Shown: piece by piece, positions 45,131 to 52,866 of the stretch
Layout of the letters: each line of letters begins with the position of its first letter
How positions within the stretch are numbered: the first letter of the stretch is position 1
Position numbers and translations under genes: made by a program
The notes under the pieces: generated by a model
The model's input: only the letters and a program-made list of their open reading frames with translations
Told to the model about the DNA's origin: nothing
Database searches by the model: none
Assembly (NCBI GenBank): GCA_964618975.1
Contig: CAZUDI010000013.1
Span: 1 to 64,000 of the forward strand
Reading direction: 5' to 3'
DNA from: CAZUDI01 sp964618975
GTDB taxonomy: Bacteria > Desulfobacterota > Desulfomonilia > UBA1062
Length of the DNA stretch: 64,000 nt

Positions 45131-46471
45131 ATGATGAAGGTTGAGATTAAGGATATCAGCGGCACGAAGAAGGCGATGGAGGTTGTAGTTCCCAAGGCGG
45201 ACGTGGAAAAGTTCACCGATGAGATCTATCTGGACATCAGTAAAGGTGCCAACATCAAAGGGTTCAGGAAGGGCAAGGCCCCGCGGGATGTCATCCGTAT
45301 GTATTACGGTGATTACATCACGGGCGAGCTCTCCAAGAAGCTCGTGAGCGAGAAGTTCGAGGAGGCGGTCAAGGAACACGAACTTTTCGTGGTCTCCATG
45401 CCCGAGATAGAGAACGAGCCGCCCCAGGAGGGACAGGATTTCACCTTCAGTGCCACCTTTGACGTGAAGCCATCGCCCAAGCCCGAGACGTACTCCGGCT
45501 TCGAACTTCAGCGGCTCAAGACCGACCTGTCCGAGGATGCGGTGGACAACGTTCTGACACGTATCCGTGAGACCCATGCCAAGGTCGAGGAGGCCGAGGA
45601 TCCCCAGTATCAGGCCCGGAAAGGCGACTATGTCAGCGTGGATGTGAGCTGTGAGGAGAACCCCTCCCTGAACCGTGACAAGATCACGGTCGAGGCCGGG
45701 GTCAGGAGCTCCCTGCCGGGCCTGCAGGACACGGTGATCGGGATGAGCAGGGACGAGGAGAAGCAGGCCACGCTCGATTTCCCCGCGGACCACTTCCTTG
45801 AGGAGATGCGCGGCAAGACAGCCCAGGTGAAGGTGGTGGTTTCCTCCATCAAGACCCGGGATCTGCCCGAGCTCACCGATGACTTTGCCAAAGAGGTGCG
45901 CGACGATGTGGAAACGCTCGCCGAGTTGAGGGACAAGATCTCCTCCGATCTGAAGGAACGTGCCGCGGCCGAGGCGCGCAAGCTTATGGAGAAACAGATC
46001 TCCGACAAGCTCATCGAGGCCAATCCCTTTGACGTGCCCGAATCCATGGTGAGGCTGCAGGCGGCCATGATGCTGCAGGGGATGTCGCAGCGGCTTTCCG
46101 CCCAGGGCATGCGTATGCAGGATGTCTTCCCCGACGCCGAGTTTCTCAAGGAGGAATCCATGACCTCGGCCGAGCGCACCGTCAGGCTCTCGCTCATTAT
46201 GGAGGCCATCGCCAAGGAGCAGGGGATCGAGGCCGATGAGGCACAGATCGAGGCCGAGATCGGGAAGATGGCCGAGTCTTATGGCTTGGCCCCGGAAGAG
46301 GTGCGTAAGGGACTGGAGGAGAGCGAGCGGCTGGACGAGATCAAATTCGGGATCATCGAGCGTCGGGTATTTGACTACATCATTGACAACTCCCAGGTGG
46401 AGGAGGTCGAAGAGCTGAAGGAGGAGGAATCGGATGACGCTGGTGCCGATAGTGGTGGAACAGACGAATAG
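45131..46471 (+). CDS. tig: trigger factor, ribosome-associated chaperone
   Basis: 446 residues in the usual three-domain order: ribosome-binding domain (1-115, with GFRKGKAPRDVIRMYYGD containing the ribosome signature), PPIase domain (about 160-245), and the C-terminal helical chaperone domain (about 260-430) ending in a very acidic tail. It is the first gene of tig-clpP-clpX, a common arrangement. The start follows AAAGGAAAATGC; two ATGs lie in tandem. The last 38 bases overlap the beginning of clpP. Confidence 0.96.
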   Translation: MMKVEIKDISGTKKAMEVVVPKADVEKFTDEIYLDISKGANIKGFRKGKAPRDVIRMYYGDYITGELSKKLVSEKFEEAVKEHELFVVSMPEIENEPPQEGQDFTFSATFDVKPSPKPETYSGFELQRLKTDLSEDAVDNVLTRIRETHAKVEEAEDPQYQARKGDYVSVDVSCEENPSLNRDKITVEAGVRSSLPGLQDTVIGMSRDEEKQATLDFPADHFLEEMRGKTAQVKVVVSSIKTRDLPELTDDFAKEVRDDVETLAELRDKISSDLKERAAAEARKLMEKQISDKLIEANPFDVPESMVRLQAAMMLQGMSQRLSAQGMRMQDVFPDAEFLKEESMTSAERTVRLSLIMEAIAKEQGIEADEAQIEAEIGKMAESYGLAPEEVRKGLEESERLDEIKFGIIERRVFDYIIDNSQVEEVEELKEEESDDAGADSGGTDE

Positions 46472-47048
46472 GGGAGAGAGGTCCTATGACATCTACTCCC
46501 GGCTGCTCAAGGACCGCATTGTCATGCTGGGCAGCGAGATCAACGATGACATCGCTAATCTGCTGGTGGCCCAGTTCCTCTTTCTCGAGTCAGAGGACCC
46601 CGACAAGGACATCTATTTTTACATCAATTCGCCCGGCGGATCCGTGACCTCCGGCATGGCGGTCTATGACACCATGCAGTTCATCCGGCCCAAGGTCAGC
46701 ACGATCTGTATCGGTCAGGCGGCGTCCATGGCGGCGGTGCTCCTGGCTGCGGGTGAGAATGGCATGCGATATGCATTACCACATTCGAGGATTCTTATCC
46801 ATCAACCCCTCGGGGGGGTACAGGGACAGGTGACCGACGTGAATATCCAGGCCCAGGAGATGCTGCGCATCAAGGCCAAACTCACGGCGATCCTGGCCAG
46901 TCACACCGGCCAGACCGTCGAGAAGATTGGTACGGACACGGAACGGGACTTTTTTATGGGTTCCGAGGAGGCCTTGTCCTATGGTATAATCGATCATGTG
47001 ATATCCAGGAGGCCCAGCATTCCAGGAGAGGAGAAGCCAGATGCCTAG
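46434..47048 (+). CDS. clpP: ATP-dependent Clp protease proteolytic subunit ClpP
   Basis: 204 residues. Ser98 in GQAASMAAV, His123 in RILIHQP and Asp172 in TERDFF form the catalytic triad; VPIVVEQTNRGERSYDIYSR is the conserved N-terminus, so the start inside tig is right. GAAGGAGGAATCGG lies before it. The overlap with tig is 38 bases in another frame, and with clpX 8 bases, so three proteins share one message. ClpP forms the tetradecameric barrel that degrades proteins fed by ClpX. Confidence 0.97.
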   Translation: MTLVPIVVEQTNRGERSYDIYSRLLKDRIVMLGSEINDDIANLLVAQFLFLESEDPDKDIYFYINSPGGSVTSGMAVYDTMQFIRPKVSTICIGQAASMAAVLLAAGENGMRYALPHSRILIHQPLGGVQGQVTDVNIQAQEMLRIKAKLTAILASHTGQTVEKIGTDTERDFFMGSEEALSYGIIDHVISRRPSIPGEEKPDA

Positions 47049-48294
47049 GATCAATGATCATTACAAACCGGGGTTGCGTTGTTCCTTCTGCGGCAAGTCG
47101 CAGGAGGAGGTACGCAAGCTCATTGCCGGTCCAGATGTGTATATCTGCGATGAGTGTATAGCCCTGTGTAATGAGATCCTTGCCGAGGAAGAGGGGGATT
47201 ACCGGCACTTCAGCACCTCTTCGAACATCCCCAAGCCCTCGGAGATCAAGAATGTCCTGGACGAGTACGTCATCGGTCAGGAGAATGCCAAGAAGATCCT
47301 TTCCGTGGCCGTGCACAACCATTACAAACGCATCGAATCCAACACCATGATCGGCGGGGTGGAGATCAACAAGAGCAACATCCTGCTTATCGGTCCCACG
47401 GGCTCGGGCAAGACCCTGCTGGCCCAGACCCTGGCCAAGATTCTCGACGTGCCCTTCACCATGGCCGATGCCACCACGCTGACCGAAGCCGGTTATGTGG
47501 GCGAGGACGTGGAGAACATCATCGTCAACCTGCTGCAGAATGCGGACTACGACGTGGAGCGTGCGCAGAAGGGTATCGTCTATATCGACGAGATCGACAA
47601 GATCGCCTCCCGGGGCGACAACCCCTCCATAACCCGGGATGTCTCGGGCGAGGGCGTGCAGCAGGCGCTCCTGAAGCTCATCGAGGGCACCGTGGCCTCC
47701 ATTCCACCCAAGGGCGGCCGCAAACACCCGCAGCAGGAGTTCATCCAGATCGATACCAACAACATCCTCTTCATCTGCGGCGGCGCCTTCGTGGGGCTGG
47801 AGAAGATCATCTCCCAGCGCATGGACAAGAAGACCATCGGGTTCGTGGCCGATATCAAGAGCAAGAAGGAGCGCGATATCGGGGAGATCCTGCGGGCCGT
47901 GCAACCCGAAGATCTGATCCGCTTCGGGCTCATCCCGGAGTTCGTGGGCCGCATTCCCGTGATTTCCACCCTGACCGAACTCGACGAGGAAGCCCTCATC
48001 GCCATCCTCACCGAGCCCAAGAACGCCCTGGTCAGGCAGTATCAGGCCCTGCTCAAGCTCGAGAGGGTCGACCTTTCCTTCAGTTCCGAGGCGCTCAAGG
48101 CCATCGCCAAAGAGGCCATGAAGCGCAAATCCGGGGCCCGGGGACTCAGATCCATCATGGAGAACGTCATGCTGGACATCATGTATGACATCCCGGACAT
48201 GGAGGGAGTCAAGGAGTGCATCATCGGTCAGGAGGTGATCCTCAGTGGCAAGGCACCCATGATCGTGTATGAGGCACAGACCTCGCAGGCCTAA
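47041..48294 (+). CDS. clpX: ATP-dependent Clp protease ATPase subunit ClpX
   Basis: 417 residues. N-terminal zinc-binding domain with C14, C17, C36 and C39 (CSFC, CDEC), GPTGSGKT Walker A, IVYIDEIDKI Walker B, the pore motif region KGGRKHPQQEFIQIDT, and GARGLRSIMENVML near the C-terminus. Unfoldase that feeds ClpP. It starts within clpP (ATGCCTAG). Lon, which often follows clpX in this arrangement, is not present; the HU gene comes next. Confidence 0.98.
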   Translation: MPRINDHYKPGLRCSFCGKSQEEVRKLIAGPDVYICDECIALCNEILAEEEGDYRHFSTSSNIPKPSEIKNVLDEYVIGQENAKKILSVAVHNHYKRIESNTMIGGVEINKSNILLIGPTGSGKTLLAQTLAKILDVPFTMADATTLTEAGYVGEDVENIIVNLLQNADYDVERAQKGIVYIDEIDKIASRGDNPSITRDVSGEGVQQALLKLIEGTVASIPPKGGRKHPQQEFIQIDTNNILFICGGAFVGLEKIISQRMDKKTIGFVADIKSKKERDIGEILRAVQPEDLIRFGLIPEFVGRIPVISTLTELDEEALIAILTEPKNALVRQYQALLKLERVDLSFSSEALKAIAKEAMKRKSGARGLRSIMENVMLDIMYDIPDMEGVKECIIGQEVILSGKAPMIVYEAQTSQA

Positions 48295-48329
48295 CCCGCA
48301 TACAATCGCATGAATCCACAATTGAGGTA

Positions 48330-48358
48330 TTGACAGTCCTCATAAATGTTGTTACTTT
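48330..48358 (+). promoter_or_regulatory. sigma70-type promoter for the HU gene
   Basis: TTGACA (48330-48335) and TACTTT (48353-48358) with a 17-base spacer, followed by the HU start about 50 bases downstream. The clearest promoter in the 115-base gap after clpX. Confidence 0.65.
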
Positions 48359-48408
48359 CAGGACGATTCAGGGCATGGGGAAAACAAAGCTTCGATAGGA
48401 GGTAAATT

Positions 48409-48684
48409 TTGACGAAGACGGAATTAATTTCGATTGTTGCAAGCAAGGCGAACATTCCCAAGGCGGCGGCGGAAAAGGCTATCAATGCCACTACCGAGGC
48501 GATCACCGATGCCCTGGCAAAGGGAGACAAGGTGACCCTGGTCGGTTTTGGCACCTTCGATGTGGCCAAAAGGGCCTCCCGGCAGGGAGTCAACCCGCGG
48601 ACCCGCGAGCCCATCAAGATCAAGGCCTCGACGTCCCCGCGCTTCAAGCCCGGGAAGGCCTTCAAGGATAAGGTGAACAAGTAG
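48409..48684 (+). CDS. HU family nucleoid protein with TTG start
   Basis: 91 residues, the usual HU/IHF length. TKTELISIVASKANIPKAAAEKAINATTEAI is the helical base (split into usual helices), GFGTFDVAKRASRQGVNPRT the beta arm, with ending FKPGKAFKDKVNK. The start is TTG; AGGAGGTAAATT is a perfect Shine-Dalgarno six bases before it, and no ATG or GTG lies upstream in frame close by. Binds and bends DNA as a dimer. An HU-beta-like copy after clpX is a common location. Confidence 0.93.
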   Translation: MTKTELISIVASKANIPKAAAEKAINATTEAITDALAKGDKVTLVGFGTFDVAKRASRQGVNPRTREPIKIKASTSPRFKPGKAFKDKVNK

Positions 48685-48707
48685 GGAAAGCAGGAGAGAC
48701 AATACAG

Positions 48708-48783
48708 GGGCGGGTAGCTCAGTTGGGAGAGCATCGGCCTTACAAGCCGAGGGTCACAGGTTCAAGCCCTGTTCCGCCTACCA
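48708..48783 (+). tRNA. tRNA-Val (anticodon TAC), CCA encoded
   Basis: Complete cloverleaf: acceptor GGGCGGG with TCCGCCT, D-arm GCTC/GAGC, anticodon loop CTTACAA with TAC at 48741-48743, variable loop, T-arm ACAGG-TTCAAGC-CCTGT, discriminator A and encoded CCA. Confidence 0.96.
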
Positions 48784-48799
48784 TGTGGTTGTTCTGTCC

Positions 48800-48877
48800 G
48801 GGGGCGTAGTTAAGCTAGGTTATAACGCCGGCCTGTCACGCCGGAGGTCGCGAGTTCAAATCTCGTCGCTCCCGCCA
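48800..48877 (+). tRNA. tRNA-Asp (anticodon GTC), CCA encoded
   Basis: Acceptor GGGGGCG with CGCTCCC, anticodon stem with CTGTCAC (anticodon GTC), T-arm GCGAG-TTCAAAT-CTCGT, discriminator G and encoded CCA. Lies 16 bases after tRNA-Val, so the two are likely cotranscribed. Confidence 0.95.
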
Positions 48878-48890
48878 CTTTATTCAATAG

Positions 48891-48925
48891 GGGGGGTTAG
48901 CTTATCCGAGCTAACCCCCCTTTCT
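48891..48925 (+). terminator. Rho-independent terminator after the tRNA pair
   Basis: GGGGGGTTAGCT (48891-48902) pairs perfectly with AGCTAACCCCCC (48909-48920) and is followed by TTTCTCT. It ends the tRNA transcript. Confidence 0.88.
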
Positions 48926-49031
48926 CTATGCCGGCGAACGGATCAGACGCTTGAAAGACCGGCAAGGCCGCCGGAGAACCTCCGAGAGCGCTCCCGAGAG
49001 GGATCTCCCGTGTTAGAAGAGAAGGAAACGC

Positions 49032-50072
49032 ATGAAGAAACGTTGCCTGGCGCTCTATTCGGGCGGGCTCGACAGTATTCTGGCCGTGAAGGTCATGCAG
49101 GATCAGGGTGTGGACGTGATCTCCCTGTATTTCGTCTCCCCCTTCTTCGGGCTTGGCGCCCTGCTCGAGCCGGAAAAATACCGCCGTGGACAGCTGGAAA
49201 AATACGGCATTGATGTACATGTGGTGGATTTCACCGATGACATCATCCGGATTCTCAGGGACCCCCCCCATGGCTTTGGCCGGCATCTGAACCCCTGCAT
49301 CGACTGCAAGATTGGCATGCTCAGGAAGGCACGCCGACTTCTCGAGGCGTTGGATGCCGCCTTCATCGTCACCGGGGAGGTCCTCGGGCAACGGCCCATG
49401 TCCCAGCGCCGGGATGCCATGAACCTCATCGAGAGGGAGGCGGATCTCAAGGGTCTGCTGCTGCGGCCCCTGTGCGCCCTGAACATGGCCTCGAGTGTCC
49501 CGGAAAACCTGGGTGTGGTGGATCGGGAGCACCTCCTGAGCATCACCGGGCGGGGACGTAAGCAGCAGCACCGACTGGCTCAGCACTATGGGATCGCGGA
49601 TGTCGACATCCCCACCCCGGCCGGGGGCTGCCTTCTGACCGACGAGCAGATCGCCCCCAAGGTGAAGACCACGCTGCAGCGCTGCGGAGCGGGTGAACCT
49701 TCGCGCGAGGACCTCATGCTGGACGTGGTGGGACGCAAGTTCGCCCTGAGTGACACCACCGTGCTGGTGATCTCCCGCAACGACCGCGAGAACGGCCTGA
49801 TGTCATCGTTTATGGCGCCGGGGAACCTCTTCATGAAGATTGGGGCCCTGCCCGGACCCCTGAGCATCCTTAGAGGCGAGGCCTCACCCGACAACCTATC
49901 CCGGGCGGCCGCCATCTGTCTGAGGTACGGTAAGGGCCGGGGCCGGCCCGGCTGCCGGGCATTTTTCGGAGAGAGCCCCTCACAGTTGAACGAATCCATC
50001 GAGGCGCCGGTGATCACGGACGACGAATGCCGGTCCTTCCAGATTGACTTGAGCGCCCAAAGTCTACTATAA
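49032..50072 (+). CDS. PP-loop ATPase resembling tRNA thiolation enzymes (MnmA/ThiI-like)
   Basis: 346 residues. N-terminal SGGLDSILAVKVM is the PP-loop that adenylates tRNA in MnmA/ThiI. HLNPCIDCKIGMLRKA resembles the MnmA cysteine region, and FIVTGEVLGQRPMSQRRDAMN follows the fold pattern; the central part has GRGRKQQHRLAQHYGI, and the C-terminal about 90 residues are an added domain. It is not a standard MnmA, since no MnmA tail is present. Known deltaproteobacterial relatives are annotated as tRNA thiolation proteins. It is placed just after the tRNA pair and before the QueA/Tgt genes, so a tRNA-modification role is likely. Confidence 0.72.
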   Translation: MKKRCLALYSGGLDSILAVKVMQDQGVDVISLYFVSPFFGLGALLEPEKYRRGQLEKYGIDVHVVDFTDDIIRILRDPPHGFGRHLNPCIDCKIGMLRKARRLLEALDAAFIVTGEVLGQRPMSQRRDAMNLIEREADLKGLLLRPLCALNMASSVPENLGVVDREHLLSITGRGRKQQHRLAQHYGIADVDIPTPAGGCLLTDEQIAPKVKTTLQRCGAGEPSREDLMLDVVGRKFALSDTTVLVISRNDRENGLMSSFMAPGNLFMKIGALPGPLSILRGEASPDNLSRAAAICLRYGKGRGRPGCRAFFGESPSQLNESIEAPVITDDECRSFQIDLSAQSLL

Positions 50073-50082
50073 GCCTGCGGAT

Positions 50083-50280
50083 ATGGCATACTTCCTGTGT
50101 GTGATCGGAATGGTCTTAATCATCGAGGGGCTGCCCTATCTCGCCTTTCCGCACAAGGTCAAGCTGCTTGCCCGGCAGATTGAGGCCGTCCCGAACCGCA
50201 CCCTGCAGATCGTCGGGCTGCTGGCGGCCCTGGCCGGACTGGGCATTATCTATCTCGGTCGGCAGTGGGGAGGGATGTAA
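50083..50280 (+). CDS. DUF2065 family small membrane protein
   Basis: 65 residues with two hydrophobic helices (CVIGMVLIIEGLPYLAFP and IVGLLAALAGLGIIYLG) and the length and motif of the YjeT/DUF2065 family. Function unknown. The start is 10 bases after the PP-loop gene stop, and its stop is 6 bases from the queA start, so it is in the same message. Confidence 0.85.
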   Translation: MAYFLCVIGMVLIIEGLPYLAFPHKVKLLARQIEAVPNRTLQIVGLLAALAGLGIIYLGRQWGGM

Positions 50281-50286
50281 GCCACG

Positions 50287-51294
50287 GTGGACCTTAAGGA
50301 CTTCGACTATGTGCTGCCCGCGGAGCTGATCGCCCAGCACCCCGCCCCCCGGGGGCAGGAGCGGCTGATGGTTGTGGACCGCAGACGGCAGACGATCCGG
50401 CACCACCATTTCGAGGAGCTTTCAGACTACCTCGGTCCCGGGGACCTGCTGGTCATGAACGACACGCGGGTGATACCGGCACGCCTGCACGGCCTGAAGA
50501 CCACCGGGGGGCGGGTGGAACTGCTGCTCCTCAAACGTGTCGGCGAGCGCCGCTGGCGCTGCCTGATCCGGACCTCCAAGCCGATGCGCGTGGGGATGGA
50601 GGTGCATTTTGACCAGGAGCGCTATGCCACCGTGCTGGCCCGCGAGGATGACACCTTCATCGTCGAACTCTCGCAGGCGGATCTGATCGAGGAACTGGGC
50701 CAGATTCCACTGCCGCCCTACATCGAAAGGCCTCCGACGGAGACGGACACGCAGGCCTACCAGACCGTCTATGCCCGGCATGACGGATCCGTGGCTGCGC
50801 CCACGGCGGGGCTGCACTTCACGCACACGTTTCTGGCGTTTTTGAGCGAACGTTCCATTGAGCTGGCCTGGATCACCCTGCATGTCGGCGCCGGCACCTT
50901 TCAGCCCGTGCGCAGCCGCTGCCTCGAGGAGCACCGTATGCATGCCGAGGACTTCCGTGTCTCGCCCCAGACGGCCAGCGCCATCAACAAGGCCAGACGG
51001 GAGGGACGGCGCGTGGTGGCGGTAGGCACCACCACCACGCGGGTGCTTGAGCACCTCGCAGGCCTGGGGGATGAGATCGTGGCGGGCGAGGGCTCGACCG
51101 AGCTCTTCATCGTTCCAGGGAGTCCTTTCCGCTGTGTGGGGGCGCTTCTGACCAACTTCCATCTGCCGCGCTCCACGCTGCTCATGCTTGTGGCCGCCTT
51201 CGGCGGATACGAGCTCATCATGCGGGCCTATGCCCAGGCCCGCGAAAGGGGATACCGCTTCTACAGCTATGGCGACGCCATGTTCATCATCTAA
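50287..51294 (+). CDS. queA: S-adenosylmethionine:tRNA ribosyltransferase-isomerase QueA
   Basis: 335 residues. Transfers and rearranges the ribose of SAM onto preQ1 in tRNA to form epoxyqueuosine. Seen: FDYVLPAELIAQHPAP at the N-terminus, DLLVMNDTRVIPARLHG, SVAAPTAGLHFT and LTNFHLPRSTLLMLVAAF, all family blocks. A GTG start is used; GGGAGGG is 12 bases upstream, a little far. Forms a queuosine unit with tgt downstream, though repeat copy 11 lies between the two genes. Confidence 0.96.
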   Translation: MDLKDFDYVLPAELIAQHPAPRGQERLMVVDRRRQTIRHHHFEELSDYLGPGDLLVMNDTRVIPARLHGLKTTGGRVELLLLKRVGERRWRCLIRTSKPMRVGMEVHFDQERYATVLAREDDTFIVELSQADLIEELGQIPLPPYIERPPTETDTQAYQTVYARHDGSVAAPTAGLHFTHTFLAFLSERSIELAWITLHVGAGTFQPVRSRCLEEHRMHAEDFRVSPQTASAINKARREGRRVVAVGTTTTRVLEHLAGLGDEIVAGEGSTELFIVPGSPFRCVGALLTNFHLPRSTLLMLVAAFGGYELIMRAYAQARERGYRFYSYGDAMFII

Positions 51295-51371
51295 GGGCCT
51301 GAGGGTTGAATTCCCCGCTGTCTGCAGCGCAGAGCAGGTTCAAGAGCTTGCCCGGGGGTTCATAACCCTGG
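51294..51371 (+). repeat. 80-bp intergenic repeat, copy 11
   Basis: Plus-strand copy beginning at the queA stop codon: GAGGGTTGAATTCCCCGCTGTCTGCAGCG head, then GAGCTTGCCCGGGGG and TTCATAACCCTG. It is inserted inside a presumed operon (queA to tgt). Confidence 0.8.
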
Positions 51372-51441
51372 TTCGCTTGGGGTCGTATTCCCCGATGGAT
51401 GCTGCATCGGGGGAGGGGCAGAAACTGCGGGGTATGTGGCG

Positions 51442-52533
51442 ATGATCTTTAAGCGCAGGGCTTTCAGCGGTGCGGCCCGCACGGGGACAATCTATACCGC
51501 GCATGGGGAGATCGACACTCCGGTGTTCATGCCCGTGGGAACGGCTGCCACGGTCAAGGCCATGACGCCTGCAATGCTTGAGGATCTCGGTGCGCGCATC
51601 ATCCTGGGCAACACCTACCACCTCTATCTGCGGCCGGGCGAGGGGCTCATCGCGGCCCTGGGTGGGCTGCACGCCTTCATGGGCTGGGAGCATCCGATTC
51701 TGACCGACAGCGGCGGGTATCAGGTCTTCAGCCTGGCTCAGCGCATGCGCCTGGACGAGGAGGGATTGAGCTTCGCCTCGCATCTGGACGGTTCGCGCCA
51801 CCTGCTGAGCCCGGAGAAGGCCATCGCCATCCAGGAGGATCTGGGCTCCGATATCATGATGTGCCTGGACGAGTGCGTGGCCTTCCCCGCTGCGAGGGGG
51901 TATGTGGAGCACTCGGTGGAAAGGACCAGCCGCTGGGCCGGGCGTTGCCTGGCGGCGCGCTCTGGTGGCAATGCGTTGTTCGGGATCGTCCAGGGCGGGG
52001 TGTATCCCGACCTGCGGCGGCGGAGCGCTGCGGCGATCTGTGATCTGGGCTTCGACGGGATCGCCATCGGCGGGCTCTCGGTGGGCGAAGGACACGACCT
52101 GATGATGGAGACCCTCGACCACACGCTGCCTTTCTTGCCCGCGGACAGGCCCCGCTACCTCATGGGGGTGGGCACGCCGCGGGACATCGTGGAGGCGGTG
52201 GCGCGCGGGGTGGACATGTTCGACTGTGTGCTGCCCACCCGTAATGCCCGCAACGGCCAGCTTTTCACCAAGAGGGGACGCATCGTGCTCAAACAGGCCC
52301 GTTATCGCGAGGACGGCAACCCGCCGGACGCGAACTGCACCTGCTACACCTGCCGGAATTTCTCGTTGGCATACCTCAGGCACCTGTATATGGCGCGGGA
52401 GATTCTGGGCTCCATCCTCAATACGATTCATAATCTGCATTTCTATCTTGAATTAATGGACGATATACGGCATGCCATACAGGAGCAGCGCCTTGATACA
52501 ATACGAAATCAAATGAAGGAGATGTATCAATGA
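51442..52533 (+). CDS. tgt: queuine tRNA-ribosyltransferase Tgt
   Basis: 363 residues. Exchanges guanine 34 for preQ1 in tRNAs. Seen: DSGGYQVFSLAQRMRLDEEG (catalytic Asp region), DECVAFPA, GIVQGGVYPDLR, GGLSVGEGHD, and the zinc site CTCYTC with a downstream His. The ATG at 51442 is nine bases after a GGGG run; a GTG at 51436 is the other choice. The stop overlaps yajC (ATGA), tying it to the Sec genes, a classic arrangement. Confidence 0.96.
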   Translation: MIFKRRAFSGAARTGTIYTAHGEIDTPVFMPVGTAATVKAMTPAMLEDLGARIILGNTYHLYLRPGEGLIAALGGLHAFMGWEHPILTDSGGYQVFSLAQRMRLDEEGLSFASHLDGSRHLLSPEKAIAIQEDLGSDIMMCLDECVAFPAARGYVEHSVERTSRWAGRCLAARSGGNALFGIVQGGVYPDLRRRSAAAICDLGFDGIAIGGLSVGEGHDLMMETLDHTLPFLPADRPRYLMGVGTPRDIVEAVARGVDMFDCVLPTRNARNGQLFTKRGRIVLKQARYREDGNPPDANCTCYTCRNFSLAYLRHLYMAREILGSILNTIHNLHFYLELMDDIRHAIQEQRLDTIRNQMKEMYQ

Positions 52534-52847
52534 TCAGCGTAGCCTTTGCAGCAGGGGGTTCCGGTGGGGACTCGATGGGGATGCTTATCAGCATCATGCC
52601 CTTGATCCTGATCTTCGTGGTTTTCTACTTTCTCTTGATCATGCCGCAGCAGAAAAAGGCCAAGCAGCACAAGCTCATGCTCGACGGACTGACCAAGGGT
52701 GACGAGGTGATCACGAACGGGGGCATCCATGGCAAGGTCGTGGGCATCACCGATCAGGTGCTCACCCTGGATGTGGGCGAGAAGGTCAAGATCAAGGTCT
52801 CCAAAGAGTTCATTGCCGTGAAAAAGGGAGCTGAAGAGAAGAAATGA
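52530..52847 (+). CDS. yajC: preprotein translocase accessory protein YajC
   Basis: 105 residues. One N-terminal helix (LISIMPLILIFVVFYFLLI), followed by MPQQKKAKQHK and the conserved GDEVITNGGIHGKV and VKIKVSKEFIAV. YajC associates with SecDF at the membrane. Overlaps the tgt stop by 4 bases and is followed by secD. Confidence 0.95.
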   Translation: MISVAFAAGGSGGDSMGMLISIMPLILIFVVFYFLLIMPQQKKAKQHKLMLDGLTKGDEVITNGGIHGKVVGITDQVLTLDVGEKVKIKVSKEFIAVKKGAEEKK

Positions 52848-52866
52848 GAGCTTTAAGGGGAAGGTT

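Noticed and set aside
46954..48321. 455-codon minus-strand frame
   Set aside because: Antisense of clpX, whose identity is certain from the zinc-finger, Walker and pore motifs.
48785..49213. 142-codon plus frame over tRNA-Asp
   Set aside because: It reads through the tRNA and its terminator; it is a chance frame.
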